From: Actinomycetota bacterium
GTDB taxonomy: Bacteria; Actinomycetota; UBA4738; HRBIN12
Length of the DNA: 10,984 nucleotides
NCBI GenBank assembly: GCA_005883885.1
Contig: VAYF01000009.1
Coordinates: 1 to 10,984, forward strand
Direction of reading: 5' to 3'
The notes below the pieces were generated by a model. The model was not told the DNA's origin and made no database searches. It saw only the letters and a list, made by a program, of their open reading frames with translations. Both the position numbers and the translations under genes were made by a program. Below, in pieces: positions 1 to 6,689 of this stretch. Each line of letters begins with the position of its first letter. Position 1 is the first letter of the stretch.

Positions 1-378
1 GATCCCGAGCTGATCGAGCACGTCGTTCGCCCGGGCGCGCATGGCACGGGTCGCCCATGGAAGGCGACGGGCATCTCCCGCGGTCCCCAGGAGCACGACC
101 TCCTCGACCGTGATGGGGAAGGTCCAGTCGATCGTCTCGAGCTGAGGCACCACCCCCAACCGTGGGGGGCGGCGACCATCCGGCCTGGACTCCACCGTGC
201 CCGCCGTGGGCCGAAGGGATCCCTCCATCAGTCGAAGCAGCGTGGTCTTGCCGGCGCCCGAAGGGCCGACGATGCCGCAGAACGCCCCTTCTCTGATGCT
301 GAGATCGACGTCCCGCAGCACGGTTCCATCGCCGTACGTGAAGGAAACGCCACGGAGGTCCAGGATCGGATGGTGCAT
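1..378 (-). CDS. Metal (Zn/Mn) ABC transporter ATP-binding protein, C-terminus cut off by window edge
   Basis: This is the ATPase of a high-affinity zinc or manganese importer and would power uptake of the metal captured by the adjacent TroA-like lipoprotein. Only the first 126 residues lie in the window; translation from the ATG at 378 is open to position 1. Residues 38-45 (GPSGAGKT) are the Walker A loop. Gln79 lies in the Q-loop, and the following IDWTFPITVEEV (83-94) is the sequence typical of TroB/MntB/ZnuC-type ATPases. The ABC signature and Walker B lie outside the window. The start is supported by a GAGGG ribosome-binding site about 6 nt upstream. The gene begins 7 bp after the lipoprotein stop codon, so the two are surely co-transcribed, and a permease gene is expected next. 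Family assignment is firm; zinc versus manganese cannot be decided from sequence. Confidence 0.93.
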   Translation of the reverse strand, partial: MHHPILDLRGVSFTYGDGTVLRDVDLSIREGAFCGIVGPSGAGKTTLLRLMEGSLRPTAGTVESRPDGRRPPRLGVVPQLETIDWTFPITVEEVVLLGTAGDARRLPWATRAMRARANDVLDQLGI

Positions 379-385
379 CCGGCCC

Positions 386-1351
386 TCAATCGTAGGGGTT
401 CGAGGTCGGCACGGCATCGAGCGCCGACGCGTCGCCCCCCAGATCGGTCACGATCGTCCGTACGTCGTACAGCATGAGTCCGACGTACGAATGCTCCGGC
501 TGGCCGGTGTCGCCTGGAAGGTCGTCGTCACGGAGCGTGTCCTCGTACTTCGCTCCCGACTCTTGAGCGATCTGGGCGAGGACGGGACTCGGGAAGACCT
601 CCGAACCGAAGATCGCCGGCACGTGCTCGGTTCTGATCTGATCGATCAGCGCCGCGACCTCTTGGGCAGAGGGCTCCGAGAAGTCGGCGGGTTGGATCGC
701 TCCGATCACGCGCATGCCGTAGTGGTGCGCGAAGTACGCGAACGAGTCGTGATACGTGAGGAGCAGCCGATCCTGAGGAGGGATCGTGTCGACCGCCTTC
801 TGGACGGCGTCGTTCAGCGTCCGGAGCGTCGTGAGATACGCGTCGGCGTTCGCTCGGTAGGTTGCCGCGTTCCCGGGGTCGATCCTCGAAAGCTCGTCGC
901 GGACGAGCTCCGTGTAGTGGATCGCGTACGCGACGTCCATCCACAGATGGGGGTTCGGGTGTCCCGCAGACCGCGGGAATGAGAAGTCGTAGAGATACCC
1001 GTCCGGTTGCACGGTGTGCTCTCCGAGCAGGAAGATCTCGGCTCCATCCTTCTTGTCGGACCGGGCCAGCGCCAGCGTGGGGTCTTCGAGGTCGAGGCCG
1101 TTCAGGAAGATGACGTCGGCGTCTGCGATCAGACGTGCGGTATCTGCCGTCGGTTCGAACGTGTGCGAGTCGACACCCTCGGGGATCAGGCCCTGGACGT
1201 CGGCAGCATCCCCGGCCACGTTCTTCACGATGTCGGTGATGGGGGCCACGGAGGCGACGACCTCGATCTTCCCGCTTTCAGCTCCCCCGGACTTCCCCGA
1301 GCAACTGGCAGCGACGAGCGCCATCGCGATCGCGATAAGGATGATGCGCAT
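386..1351 (-). CDS. TroA-family metal ABC transporter substrate-binding lipoprotein
   Basis: A 321-residue solute-binding protein that captures Zn2+ or Mn2+ outside the membrane for the adjacent ABC importer. Residues 1-17 form a short lipoprotein signal peptide with a lipobox ending at Cys17 (VAASC), so the mature protein is lipid-anchored. The family metal ligands can be placed: His63 (GVDSHTFEPT), His135 (NPHLWMD), His201 (TYHDSFAYF) and Asp271 (YEDTL). The usual closing region around 287-300 (HSYVGLMLYDVRTI) is present. The long His-rich loop of many ZnuA proteins is absent, which fits a TroA/PsaA type but does not settle the metal. The ATG at 1351 has a strong GGGAGG ribosome-binding site 4-5 nt upstream. 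The 94-bp gap before it and the promoter-like sequence there suggest that this gene starts its own transcription unit. Confidence 0.95.
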   Translation of the reverse strand: MRIILIAIAMALVAASCSGKSGGAESGKIEVVASVAPITDIVKNVAGDAADVQGLIPEGVDSHTFEPTADTARLIADADVIFLNGLDLEDPTLALARSDKKDGAEIFLLGEHTVQPDGYLYDFSFPRSAGHPNPHLWMDVAYAIHYTELVRDELSRIDPGNAATYRANADAYLTTLRTLNDAVQKAVDTIPPQDRLLLTYHDSFAYFAHHYGMRVIGAIQPADFSEPSAQEVAALIDQIRTEHVPAIFGSEVFPSPVLAQIAQESGAKYEDTLRDDDLPGDTGQPEHSYVGLMLYDVRTIVTDLGGDASALDAVPTSNPYD

Positions 1352-1403
1352 CGATCCTCCCTACGACGCGCCCCCGAACGCGCGTCGGGAGCATCCTAGT
1401 CGC

Positions 1404-1423
1404 TTCTTGCAACTTCTCGCAAC
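1404..1423. repeat. Tandem 10-bp direct repeat, 9 of 10 identical
   Basis: On the plus strand TTCTTGCAAC (1404-1413) is followed immediately by TTCTCGCAAC (1414-1423), differing only at the fifth base. The 10-bp period places the two GCAAC cores on nearly the same face of the helix, as expected for cooperative protein binding. The second copy overlaps the proposed -35 of the metal-transport promoter and the left arm of the inverted repeat at 1418-1437. Confidence 0.7.
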
Positions 1424-1437
1424 AACGAGATGTTGCG
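1418..1437. repeat. Perfect 7-bp inverted repeat with 6-nt spacer
   Basis: CGCAACA (1418-1424) and TGTTGCG (1431-1437) are exact reverse complements separated by ACGAGA. It lies 8 bp downstream of the mutase stop codon and upstream of the TroA-like gene. As DNA it could be a dimeric-regulator operator; as RNA it is a weak hairpin. No run of U follows it, so it is not a convincing intrinsic terminator for the mutase transcript. Confidence 0.65.
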
Positions 1438-1445
1438 GAATGTGA

Positions 1446-2991
1446 TCAGAAGACGGGGGTCTCGCGCCAGGGGCCGAAGACCGACTGCAGCGCCTCGGTG
1501 ACCTCTCCCTCGGTGCACCGCGCCCGCGCGCAGTCGACCAAGGGCATCATCAGATCGGCCTCCGGCTGGCGAGCGGCGGCGACCAGTGATGCGAGCGCGG
1601 CGTCCGCGACCGCCGCATCGCGCTCGGTCCGGGTCCGTCCGATGGCACCACGCTGGGCATGTTCGGTGGCCATCGGGATCTCGAGGACCTCGAGGGGCTC
1701 GTCGTCCGAGCCGGTGAAGGCATTGACGCCGACCTGGATCAGATCGCCCCGTTCGGATCGCCGTTGCTCCCGGAACGAGGCCTCGGCGATCTCCCGGACG
1801 AACCACCCGCTCTCGACGCCGTTGAGGACACCCTCGAGCAGCGACCCGTCACCCAGTTCGACGATCCGGGCGAACAGCCCCTCCGCGAGCTCCTCGATCC
1901 GGTCGGTGAGCCACTCGACGTAGTAGGACCCCCCGAGCGGGTCGACCACGTCCGGGACGCCGGTCTCGTACGCGATCACCTGCTGGGTTCGGAGCGCGAG
2001 CGTCGCGGCCTGCTCGGTCGGCAGGGCGAGGACCTCGTCCAGAGCGTTCGTGTGCAGCGACTGCGTCCCGCCCAACACGGCGGCGAGGGCCTCGACCGTA
2101 TCGGTCGCGCAGCCAGCGCGCCCAGATGCGGCGGGCGGCCCGGAACTTCGCGATCTCCTCGAAGAAATCGATGTGCGCATCGAAGAAGAAGCTGAGCTGG
2201 GGCGCGAACGCGTCGATCGCGAGGCCGCGCTGCAGCCCCAGCTCGACGTAAGCGAACCCATCGGCGAGGGTGAACGCGAGCTCCTGCGCCGCCGTCGAGC
2301 CCGCCTCCCGGATGTGATAGCCGCTGACGCTGAGCGGGTGGTACTTCGGGACCCGCTCCACGCAGAACGCCATCAGGTCGCCGATCAACCGCAGATGCGG
2401 TCGAGGCGGGAACAACCACTCCTTCTGCGCCGTGTACTCCTTGAAGATGTCGGTCTGCAGCGTGCCGTCGAGCGACGACCAGGCGACCCCTTGGCGTTCC
2501 GCCGCCACCAGGTAACAGGCGAACAGCCACGGCGCGGGGCCGTTGATCGTCATCGACACCGTGACCTCGTCGAGCGGGATGCCGTCGAACAGCGTGACGA
2601 TGTCGTCGAGGGAGTCCGCGGCCACGCCGCACCGTCCGACCTCGCCTTCGGCACGAGGATCGTCCGAGTCGAAGCCCATCAGCGTGGGCATGTCGAACGC
2701 CACGGACAGGCCCGTCTGGCCGCGCTCGAGCAGGACCCGGAACCGCTCGTTCGTCTCGCGCGGCGTCCCATAGCCGGCGAACTGGCGCATCGTCCACAGA
2801 CGGCCGCGGTACATCGAGGGGTACACGCCCCGCGTGAACGGAAAGACGCCGGGAGCGCCCAGGTCGGCGACGGGATCGAACCCCGCGAGGTCGTCGTCGC
2901 GATAGACGGGCTGCAGCGGGATGCCGGAACGGGTGGTGTGGCTCCGCTCCTGCTCCGGGACGTCTCGTGTTCGCGGGCTCGTCTCGACCAT
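1446..2991 (-). pseudogene. B12-dependent acyl-CoA mutase large subunit, isobutyryl-CoA mutase-like, broken by an internal frameshifting deletion
   Basis: The intact enzyme would use adenosylcobalamin to rearrange the carbon skeleton of an acyl-CoA (methylmalonyl-CoA or isobutyryl-CoA type). From ATG 2991, residues 1-298 match the family N-terminal barrel closely, including SVAFDMPTLMGFDSDDPR (95-112), IFKEYTAQKEW (182-192), SVSGYHIREAGSTAAQE (221-237) and FFEEIAKFRAARRIWARW (276-293). After Tyr298 (codon 2100-2098) the match moves to another frame: homology resumes with VEALAAVLGGTQSLHTN from 2096 and runs cleanly to the stop at 1446. Compared with family members as I recall them, about 34 residues (roughly 100 nt) are missing at the join, including the conserved segment RFHTQTAG...LTAQQPYNN that contains the active-site His. 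Phe71 and Gln189 sit where isobutyryl-CoA mutase has Phe and Gln and methylmalonyl-CoA mutase has Tyr and Arg. The C-terminus (WRETPVF) ends without a B12-binding domain, as in two-subunit mutases, so the small subunit must be encoded elsewhere. It follows meaB by 25 bp. As written it cannot make an active enzyme; an assembly or sequencing error is a real alternative. Confidence 0.88.
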
Positions 2992-3016
2992 CGTGTCGTC
3001 CGTGCGAGCGTACCCG

Positions 3017-3949
3017 TTAGGAAGACGTTCGATGGGCGAGGGCCGCGGCGGCCCGGTACGGGTCGACCCGGCGCTCGGTCAGGTCGGTGACGAGCGCCGG
3101 GTCGGCGGCGAGCGCGTCGGCCACGGCAAGCTTGAAGCGTTCCGCGGCGAGCGACTCCACCTCCGCCAGCAGGCGCGCGCGACGCTTCGCGTCGCGCGCG
3201 TGCGAGGCTCGGGCCCACGCATCGTGCTCCTCGACGGCCTTCCACACCGCGGACACGTCACCGGTCGTCGCCGCGACCGAGAGCACGGGCGGGTCCCAGT
3301 CCCGCTTGGGCCCCAGGTGCAGCATCTGGCGGAGCTCGCGAAGGACCTCGGCCGCGCCCTCACGGTCGGCCTTGTTCACGACGAAGACGTCCGCGACCTC
3401 CAGGATCCCCGCCTTCGCCATCTGCACCGCGTCCCCCAGGCCGGGCGCCAGCATGACCACCGTCGTGTCCGTCGCGGCGGCCACGTCGACCTCGGCTTGG
3501 CCGACGCCGACGGTCTCCACCATGATCAGGTCGTAGCCGGCTGCATCGAGGATGCGCACGCCCTCGGGCGCCGCGAGCGCCATGCCCCCGAGGTGGCCGC
3601 GCGTCGCCATCGATCGGATGAAGACGTCCGGGTCCGTCGCGTGCTCCTGCATCCGCACCCGGTCACCGAGGAGCGCCCCGCCCGTGTACGGAGAGGTCGG
3701 GTCGACGGCGAGGACGGCGACGCGGCGCTCGTCGGCGCGGAACGCGCCGACGAGCGCCCCCGCGAGCGTTGACTTGCCCACACCGGGAGCTCCGGTGATC
3801 CCGACGGTGACGGCACCGCCGGTGGCCCCGTAGATCCCGGCCGACAGCCGTTCGAGCTCGGGGCGCCCGTCCTCAACGAGTGAGATCGCGCGGGCGACCG
3901 CACGGCGGTCGCCCGCGAGGACCCCGCGAACCAACCCCTCGACCTCCAT
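3017..3949 (-). CDS. meaB: MeaB/ArgK-type GTPase, chaperone of a B12-dependent acyl-CoA mutase
   Basis: A 310-residue G3E-family P-loop GTPase. MeaB proteins bind adenosylcobalamin-dependent mutases, gate cofactor loading and protect the enzyme from inactivation. Visible motifs are Walker A GAPGVGKS (53-60), VDPTSPYTGGALLGDRVRM (82-100), the switch-like RSMATRGHLGG (112-122), the Walker B/switch region ETVGVGQAE (145-153) and the guanine-specificity motif NKAD (192-195). The C-terminal 80 residues form the Arg/Ala-rich helical dimerisation region. Length is typical and all key residues are present, so unlike its neighbour the gene looks functional. It sits 25 bp upstream of the broken mutase, the usual pairing. 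The ATG at 3949 has no clear Shine-Dalgarno sequence; a TAGGCT lies 9 nt upstream (see regulatory entry). Confidence 0.96.
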   Translation of the reverse strand: MEVEGLVRGVLAGDRRAVARAISLVEDGRPELERLSAGIYGATGGAVTVGITGAPGVGKSTLAGALVGAFRADERRVAVLAVDPTSPYTGGALLGDRVRMQEHATDPDVFIRSMATRGHLGGMALAAPEGVRILDAAGYDLIMVETVGVGQAEVDVAAATDTTVVMLAPGLGDAVQMAKAGILEVADVFVVNKADREGAAEVLRELRQMLHLGPKRDWDPPVLSVAATTGDVSAVWKAVEEHDAWARASHARDAKRRARLLAEVESLAAERFKLAVADALAADPALVTDLTERRVDPYRAAAALAHRTSS

Positions 3950-3958
3950 CGGCGGCTG

Positions 3959-3964
3959 AGCCTA
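3959..3964 (-). promoter_or_regulatory. Possible -10 element for a leaderless meaB transcript
   Basis: The minus strand reads TAGGCT ending 9 nt before the meaB ATG, and no Shine-Dalgarno sequence is visible. Actinobacteria often start mRNAs at or next to the start codon from a TANNNT -10 element. No good -35 hexamer is visible. The 47-bp gap (3950-3996) is the largest within the SCP2-to-mutase group and otherwise holds only a weak GC stem (CCGGC/GCCGG). Confidence 0.25.
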
Positions 3965-3996
3965 CCCGGTGCCGGCTGGACGCCGGTCGTATCGGC

Positions 3997-4404
3997 TCAG
4001 CGCGCGGAGAGCAGCATCGTGAGGCGGCGCACCGTGCCGAGGTGACGGATCAACCCTCGGACCCGGATCCGCTTCGTGAAGAGATCCGCGATCAGCGCGC
4101 GCCCATCGCCCGTGAACGCATCGGGCAGGCCGAACCGGAGCGGCGCGCCGGCCAGCTCCAGGAGCGTGGTCGAGGCCGCGCTGACGACCACGCGGGCGCC
4201 GGGGTCGCGTCCGTCCACCACCGCGACCCCCCCGGACGACGGCCGCAGCGAGACCGCCACGTCGGCGTCGACGGCCTCGATCGTCACCACATCGCCGGGC
4301 AAGAGGCGCCGGGTCGGATCGCGCCGGAGGTTCTGCCGAACGAGACCATCGATCAGCTCCGTGATCCCGCTGGGTTCCGCGACCGAACCGGACCCCGGAT
4401 TCAT
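3997..4404 (-). CDS. Small SCP2-like (sterol carrier protein 2 fold) protein
   Basis: A predicted 135-residue soluble protein. After a polar N-terminus and a helix (ITELIDGLVRQNL, 14-26), it shows the SCP2-like pattern: a beta-rich stretch (VVTIEAVDADVAVSLRP, 39-55), then ARVVVSASTT-like sequence at 70-80, and the closing RIRVRGLIRHLGTVRRLTML (112-131) resembling the G-K-(I/L)-x-(V/I)-x-G segment of the family. Such proteins bind lipids, sterols or acyl-CoAs in a hydrophobic tunnel; the ligand here is unknown. The ATG at 4404 overlaps the alcohol dehydrogenase stop codon by 4 bp (ATGA), so translation is probably coupled, and no separate ribosome-binding site is obvious. It is the second SCP2-like protein flanking the dehydrogenase. 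Similarity is weak enough that another small alpha/beta fold cannot be excluded. Confidence 0.75.
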   Translation of the reverse strand: MNPGSGSVAEPSGITELIDGLVRQNLRRDPTRRLLPGDVVTIEAVDADVAVSLRPSSGGVAVVDGRDPGARVVVSAASTTLLELAGAPLRFGLPDAFTGDGRALIADLFTKRIRVRGLIRHLGTVRRLTMLLSAR

Positions 4405-5441
4405 GGCGCGAGCAAGACCTTGGTCGCGAGCCTGCGGTCGAAGAGCTCGTAGCCCTGGGCCGCCTCCTCCAGCGAGAGTCGATGACTCACCATCGGCGCG
4501 GGATCGAGTCGGCCGTCGGCGAGGAGCGCCATCGTCTGCTGCCAGTACGCGTGGGTGGGGCACAGCCCCGCGAAGCGCACGCTGAGGGCCCTGGCCCAAT
4601 AGACACCGAGCTGGAGCTCCGTGACCTCGCCCGCGTACATCCCGACGACGACGACCCGCCCGCCGCGACGAACGATATCGACCGACGTCTCGTACGCGGT
4701 GGAGCTGCCGACCGCCTCGATCACGACGTCGGCACCCCGGTCCTGCGTGGCGCGCGCGAGGACCATCTGAGGGTTGACGCGAACGGCGTCGACGGGGATC
4801 GCGCCCGCCGCCTGCGCCAGCGCGCGGCGGGCGGGATCGATATCGACGCCGAACACGGTCGTCGCTCCGAGCGCGAACAGCGCCTGCACGGTGCAGTAGC
4901 CGACGGGACCCAGCCCCACGACAGCCGCCGTCTCGTCAGGCATGACGGCGGCGAGGCTGGCCCCGTAGACGCCGGTCGTCAAGACGTCCCCGACGAAGAG
5001 CGCGCGTTCATCGTCCACCTCGTCCGGGATCGCCAGCAGGTTGGTCTCGGCGAATGGCACGCGGACCCGTTCGGCCTGTGCCCCGGGAAGATCACCGCCG
5101 AAGGGACCGGCGCCGAGGATCGCATGCTCCTCGCACAGGGACGTTTCGCCGCGCCGACAGAACCAGCACGACCCGCACGCGATGTGGAAGGACACCACGA
5201 CGCGCTCGCCGGGTCGGACGCCGTGCACCTCGGCGCCGATCGCCTCCACCACGCCGACGGCCTCGTGCCCGAGGACGGCGCCCGGTTCGATCGGCGCTTT
5301 GCCGTGGAGGAAATGAAGGTCCGTTCCACAGATAGCCGCCCTCGTCACCCGAACGATCGCATCGGTCGGACGTTCGATGATCGGCGCCGCGACGTCGGTG
5401 ACCTCCACCCGGCCGCCGTCCGCGAACACGACCGCGCGCAC
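4401..5441 (-). CDS. Zinc-dependent alcohol dehydrogenase, MDR family
   Basis: A 346-residue medium-chain dehydrogenase that would oxidise an alcohol to an aldehyde or ketone with NAD(P)+ in the cytoplasm. Catalytic-zinc ligands are Cys38 (ICGTD), His59-Glu60 (GHE) and probably Asp152 (VGDVLTTG), the last as in formaldehyde-dehydrogenase-like members. Structural-zinc cysteines are Cys89, Cys92, Cys95 and Cys103. The Rossmann glycine motif is GLGPVG (176-181), and Asp200 at the end of the second strand (FGVDIDPA) favours NAD+ over NADP+. Length is normal and no key residue is missing. The GTG at 5441 lies 1 bp after the preceding SCP2-like stop and has a GAGGGG ribosome-binding site 4 nt upstream. 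The substrate cannot be read from sequence; its two lipid-carrier-like neighbours hint at a hydrophobic alcohol, which is inference. Confidence 0.95.
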   Translation of the reverse strand: MRAVVFADGGRVEVTDVAAPIIERPTDAIVRVTRAAICGTDLHFLHGKAPIEPGAVLGHEAVGVVEAIGAEVHGVRPGERVVVSFHIACGSCWFCRRGETSLCEEHAILGAGPFGGDLPGAQAERVRVPFAETNLLAIPDEVDDERALFVGDVLTTGVYGASLAAVMPDETAAVVGLGPVGYCTVQALFALGATTVFGVDIDPARRALAQAAGAIPVDAVRVNPQMVLARATQDRGADVVIEAVGSSTAYETSVDIVRRGGRVVVVGMYAGEVTELQLGVYWARALSVRFAGLCPTHAYWQQTMALLADGRLDPAPMVSHRLSLEEAAQGYELFDRRLATKVLLAP

Positions 5442-5442
5442 G

Positions 5443-5862
5443 CTACCCCTCGTCCGGGAACACCGTGTCCACTTCGCCGGTGAGGCGCACGAGCTCGTTC
5501 GCGGCTCGGACGTATCGCACGATCGTGGGCAGGTCTCCGCGGACCTTCAGCTTGCCTTGCATCATCCCCTTGATCGGATCGAGTTCACCGAGCAGGATGG
5601 CCTTCCATCGCGAGTACGGGGCGCTCAGGAGGAAGGCCGCTCGCTCGCCCATGGCTGGATCCACCACTCCTCCCCCTCGGCACGTGCCGTGCCACAGGTC
5701 GAGGTATCCCCAGACGTCGTCGGGCACGTGCACGTCCGGCTCGGCCTGGACGAGGAACGCGATGTCGCCCTCCCAGTCCTCGGCGGCCGCCCGGTATTCC
5801 TCCGACCCGTTGATCGACACGACGAAGGCCTGGAACCACGCATCGGTCGGGAACGTCGGCAC
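5443..5862 (-). CDS. SCP2-like sterol/lipid carrier domain protein
   Basis: A predicted 139-residue protein. The C-terminal half carries the recognisable SCP2 pattern: SRWKAILLGELDPIKGMM (84-101), then GKLKVRGDLPTIVRYVRAAN (103-122). This matches sterol-carrier proteins, where a W-K-x-(I/V)-L-x-G-x-L-D-P run precedes G-K-(I/L)-K-V-x-G-D. The family binds lipids or acyl-CoAs. I chose the GTG at 5862 because GAGGGG lies 7 nt upstream and family proteins usually begin just before an FP...WF segment like the one here. A longer version starting at GTG 5907 (15 extra residues) would overlap the CPBP protease stop by 4 bp but has no visible ribosome-binding site. It stops with TAG 1 bp before the dehydrogenase start. 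Confidence 0.85.
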   Translation of the reverse strand: MPTFPTDAWFQAFVVSINGSEEYRAAAEDWEGDIAFLVQAEPDVHVPDDVWGYLDLWHGTCRGGGVVDPAMGERAAFLLSAPYSRWKAILLGELDPIKGMMQGKLKVRGDLPTIVRYVRAANELVRLTGEVDTVFPDEG

Positions 5863-5903
5863 GTCGGCACCCCTCGGTCGCGAGCTCACAGGATACGGGG
5901 CCT

Positions 5904-6689
5904 TCACCGGCTGCTGAAGATGATCACGATGCCGATCACGTTGAACGCGACGTGCGCAGCGATATCGGCCACGAGGTTCGCGCGACGCTCGTAGATCAGG
6001 GCGAGGCCGAGCCCGGTGAACACCATCAGCGCCTGGAGGAAGACGACATCGCGCCAGGGAGCGTCGACCACGTGGGACGCTCCGAACAGCACGGCGGAGA
6101 CCACCGCACCGATGAGCACCCCATGCCGGTCGCGAAGGCTCCGGTAGAAGATCCCGCGGTAGAACAGCTCCTCGGTGATCGGCGCGAGCACGAGCGCCAG
6201 GAACGCCGTGAGGAGCTTCGCGTTGATCGAGAGGCCGCCCGGGATCTGCTCCGGTGGCGAAACGCTCGCCCCGAACAGCAACCGGAAGATCGCAAGGAGC
6301 GGCACGGCGACGACGACCCCGACGACGATGTACAGCAGCGCCCCCAAGCCGAACCCCACGGCGGCGTCACGCGCGCCCTTCGCACCGAACGCGATCCCCA
6401 CGAGCCGACGCCAGTCCCTGGCCTTCCAGGTGAGCCACGCGAGCATCGCTCCGAGGAACGCGACGTCGGCGGCAACGGTCGCCACGATCTGCGGCAGCCC
6501 TTCGACGGGTTGTCCGGATCCCACACCCATCACGCCGAGCACGATGGTCCCCACGACGAGCTGTGCGATCACGAGGTTCCCCACGAAGAAGACGCCGACG
6601 GCCTCCCACGCTCCCCATCGAACCGCAGGGAGATCGCCCGGTCCCTGCGCGGGGGCCCCCGGCGGTGGCGGGGGCAGCTCCGGGATCAA
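5904..6689 (-). CDS. CPBP family intramembrane metalloprotease (CAAX-protease/Abi type)
   Basis: A 261-residue polytopic membrane protein. After a Pro-rich cytoplasmic start (ELPPPPPGAPAQG, 4-16) there are several hydrophobic segments, near 31-54, 66-88, 108-137, 158-171, 190-207 and 214-232, with a last one at 240-258. The glutamic-protease-type motifs are all present: EExxxR at Glu173-Glu174-Arg178, FxxxH at Phe202-His206 and HxxxN at His246-Asn250. Members include eukaryotic prenyl-protein processing enzymes, bacteriocin-immunity proteins and many bacterial proteins of unknown substrate; the role here is unknown. The start is TTG at 6689, overlapping the murA stop codon as TTGA, with GGAG 5 nt upstream. 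The frame stays open upstream, but that part lies inside murA and has no family similarity. Coupling to murA makes a cell-envelope role plausible but unproven. Confidence 0.92.
   Translation of the reverse strand: MIPELPPPPPGAPAQGPGDLPAVRWGAWEAVGVFFVGNLVIAQLVVGTIVLGVMGVGSGQPVEGLPQIVATVAADVAFLGAMLAWLTWKARDWRRLVGIAFGAKGARDAAVGFGLGALLYIVVGVVVAVPLLAIFRLLFGASVSPPEQIPGGLSINAKLLTAFLALVLAPITEELFYRGIFYRSLRDRHGVLIGAVVSAVLFGASHVVDAPWRDVVFLQALMVFTGLGLALIYERRANLVADIAAHVAFNVIGIVIIFSSR

Larger units (their letters stand above)
1393..1437 (-). promoter_or_regulatory. Candidate promoter and operator of the metal-transport genes
   Basis: In the gap before the TroA-like gene, the minus strand shows a possible -35 TTGCGA (1422-1417), an 18-nt spacer and a possible -10 TAGGAT (1398-1393), each matching the housekeeping consensus at 4 of 6 positions. 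Transcription would start roughly 35 nt before the ATG. A tandem 10-bp repeat and a perfect inverted repeat (listed separately) lie across and just upstream of the -35, where a repressor or activator would bind. Metal importers of this family are commonly controlled by Zur, MntR or DtxR-type regulators. The repeats do not resemble a Zur or MntR box that I know, so the regulator is unknown. Confidence 0.4.

Noticed and set aside
1418..1437. The inverted repeat as a rho-independent terminator for the mutase transcript.
   Set aside because: The stem is only 7 bp and no U-tract follows in the minus-strand direction, so an operator role is more likely.
1446..2991. The mutase as a natural two-gene (large plus small subunit) arrangement.
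   Set aside because: Natural splits fall between the barrel and the B12-binding domain. Here the break is inside the barrel, residues are missing, and neither half carries a B12-binding domain.
2050..3090. Long open frame on the plus strand opposite the mutase gene; similar ones at 197-982, 2921-3772 and 4482-5483.
   Set aside because: These are Arg-rich antisense shadows typical of high-G+C coding DNA. They have no recognisable domains, and the minus strand holds strongly conserved genes at the same places.
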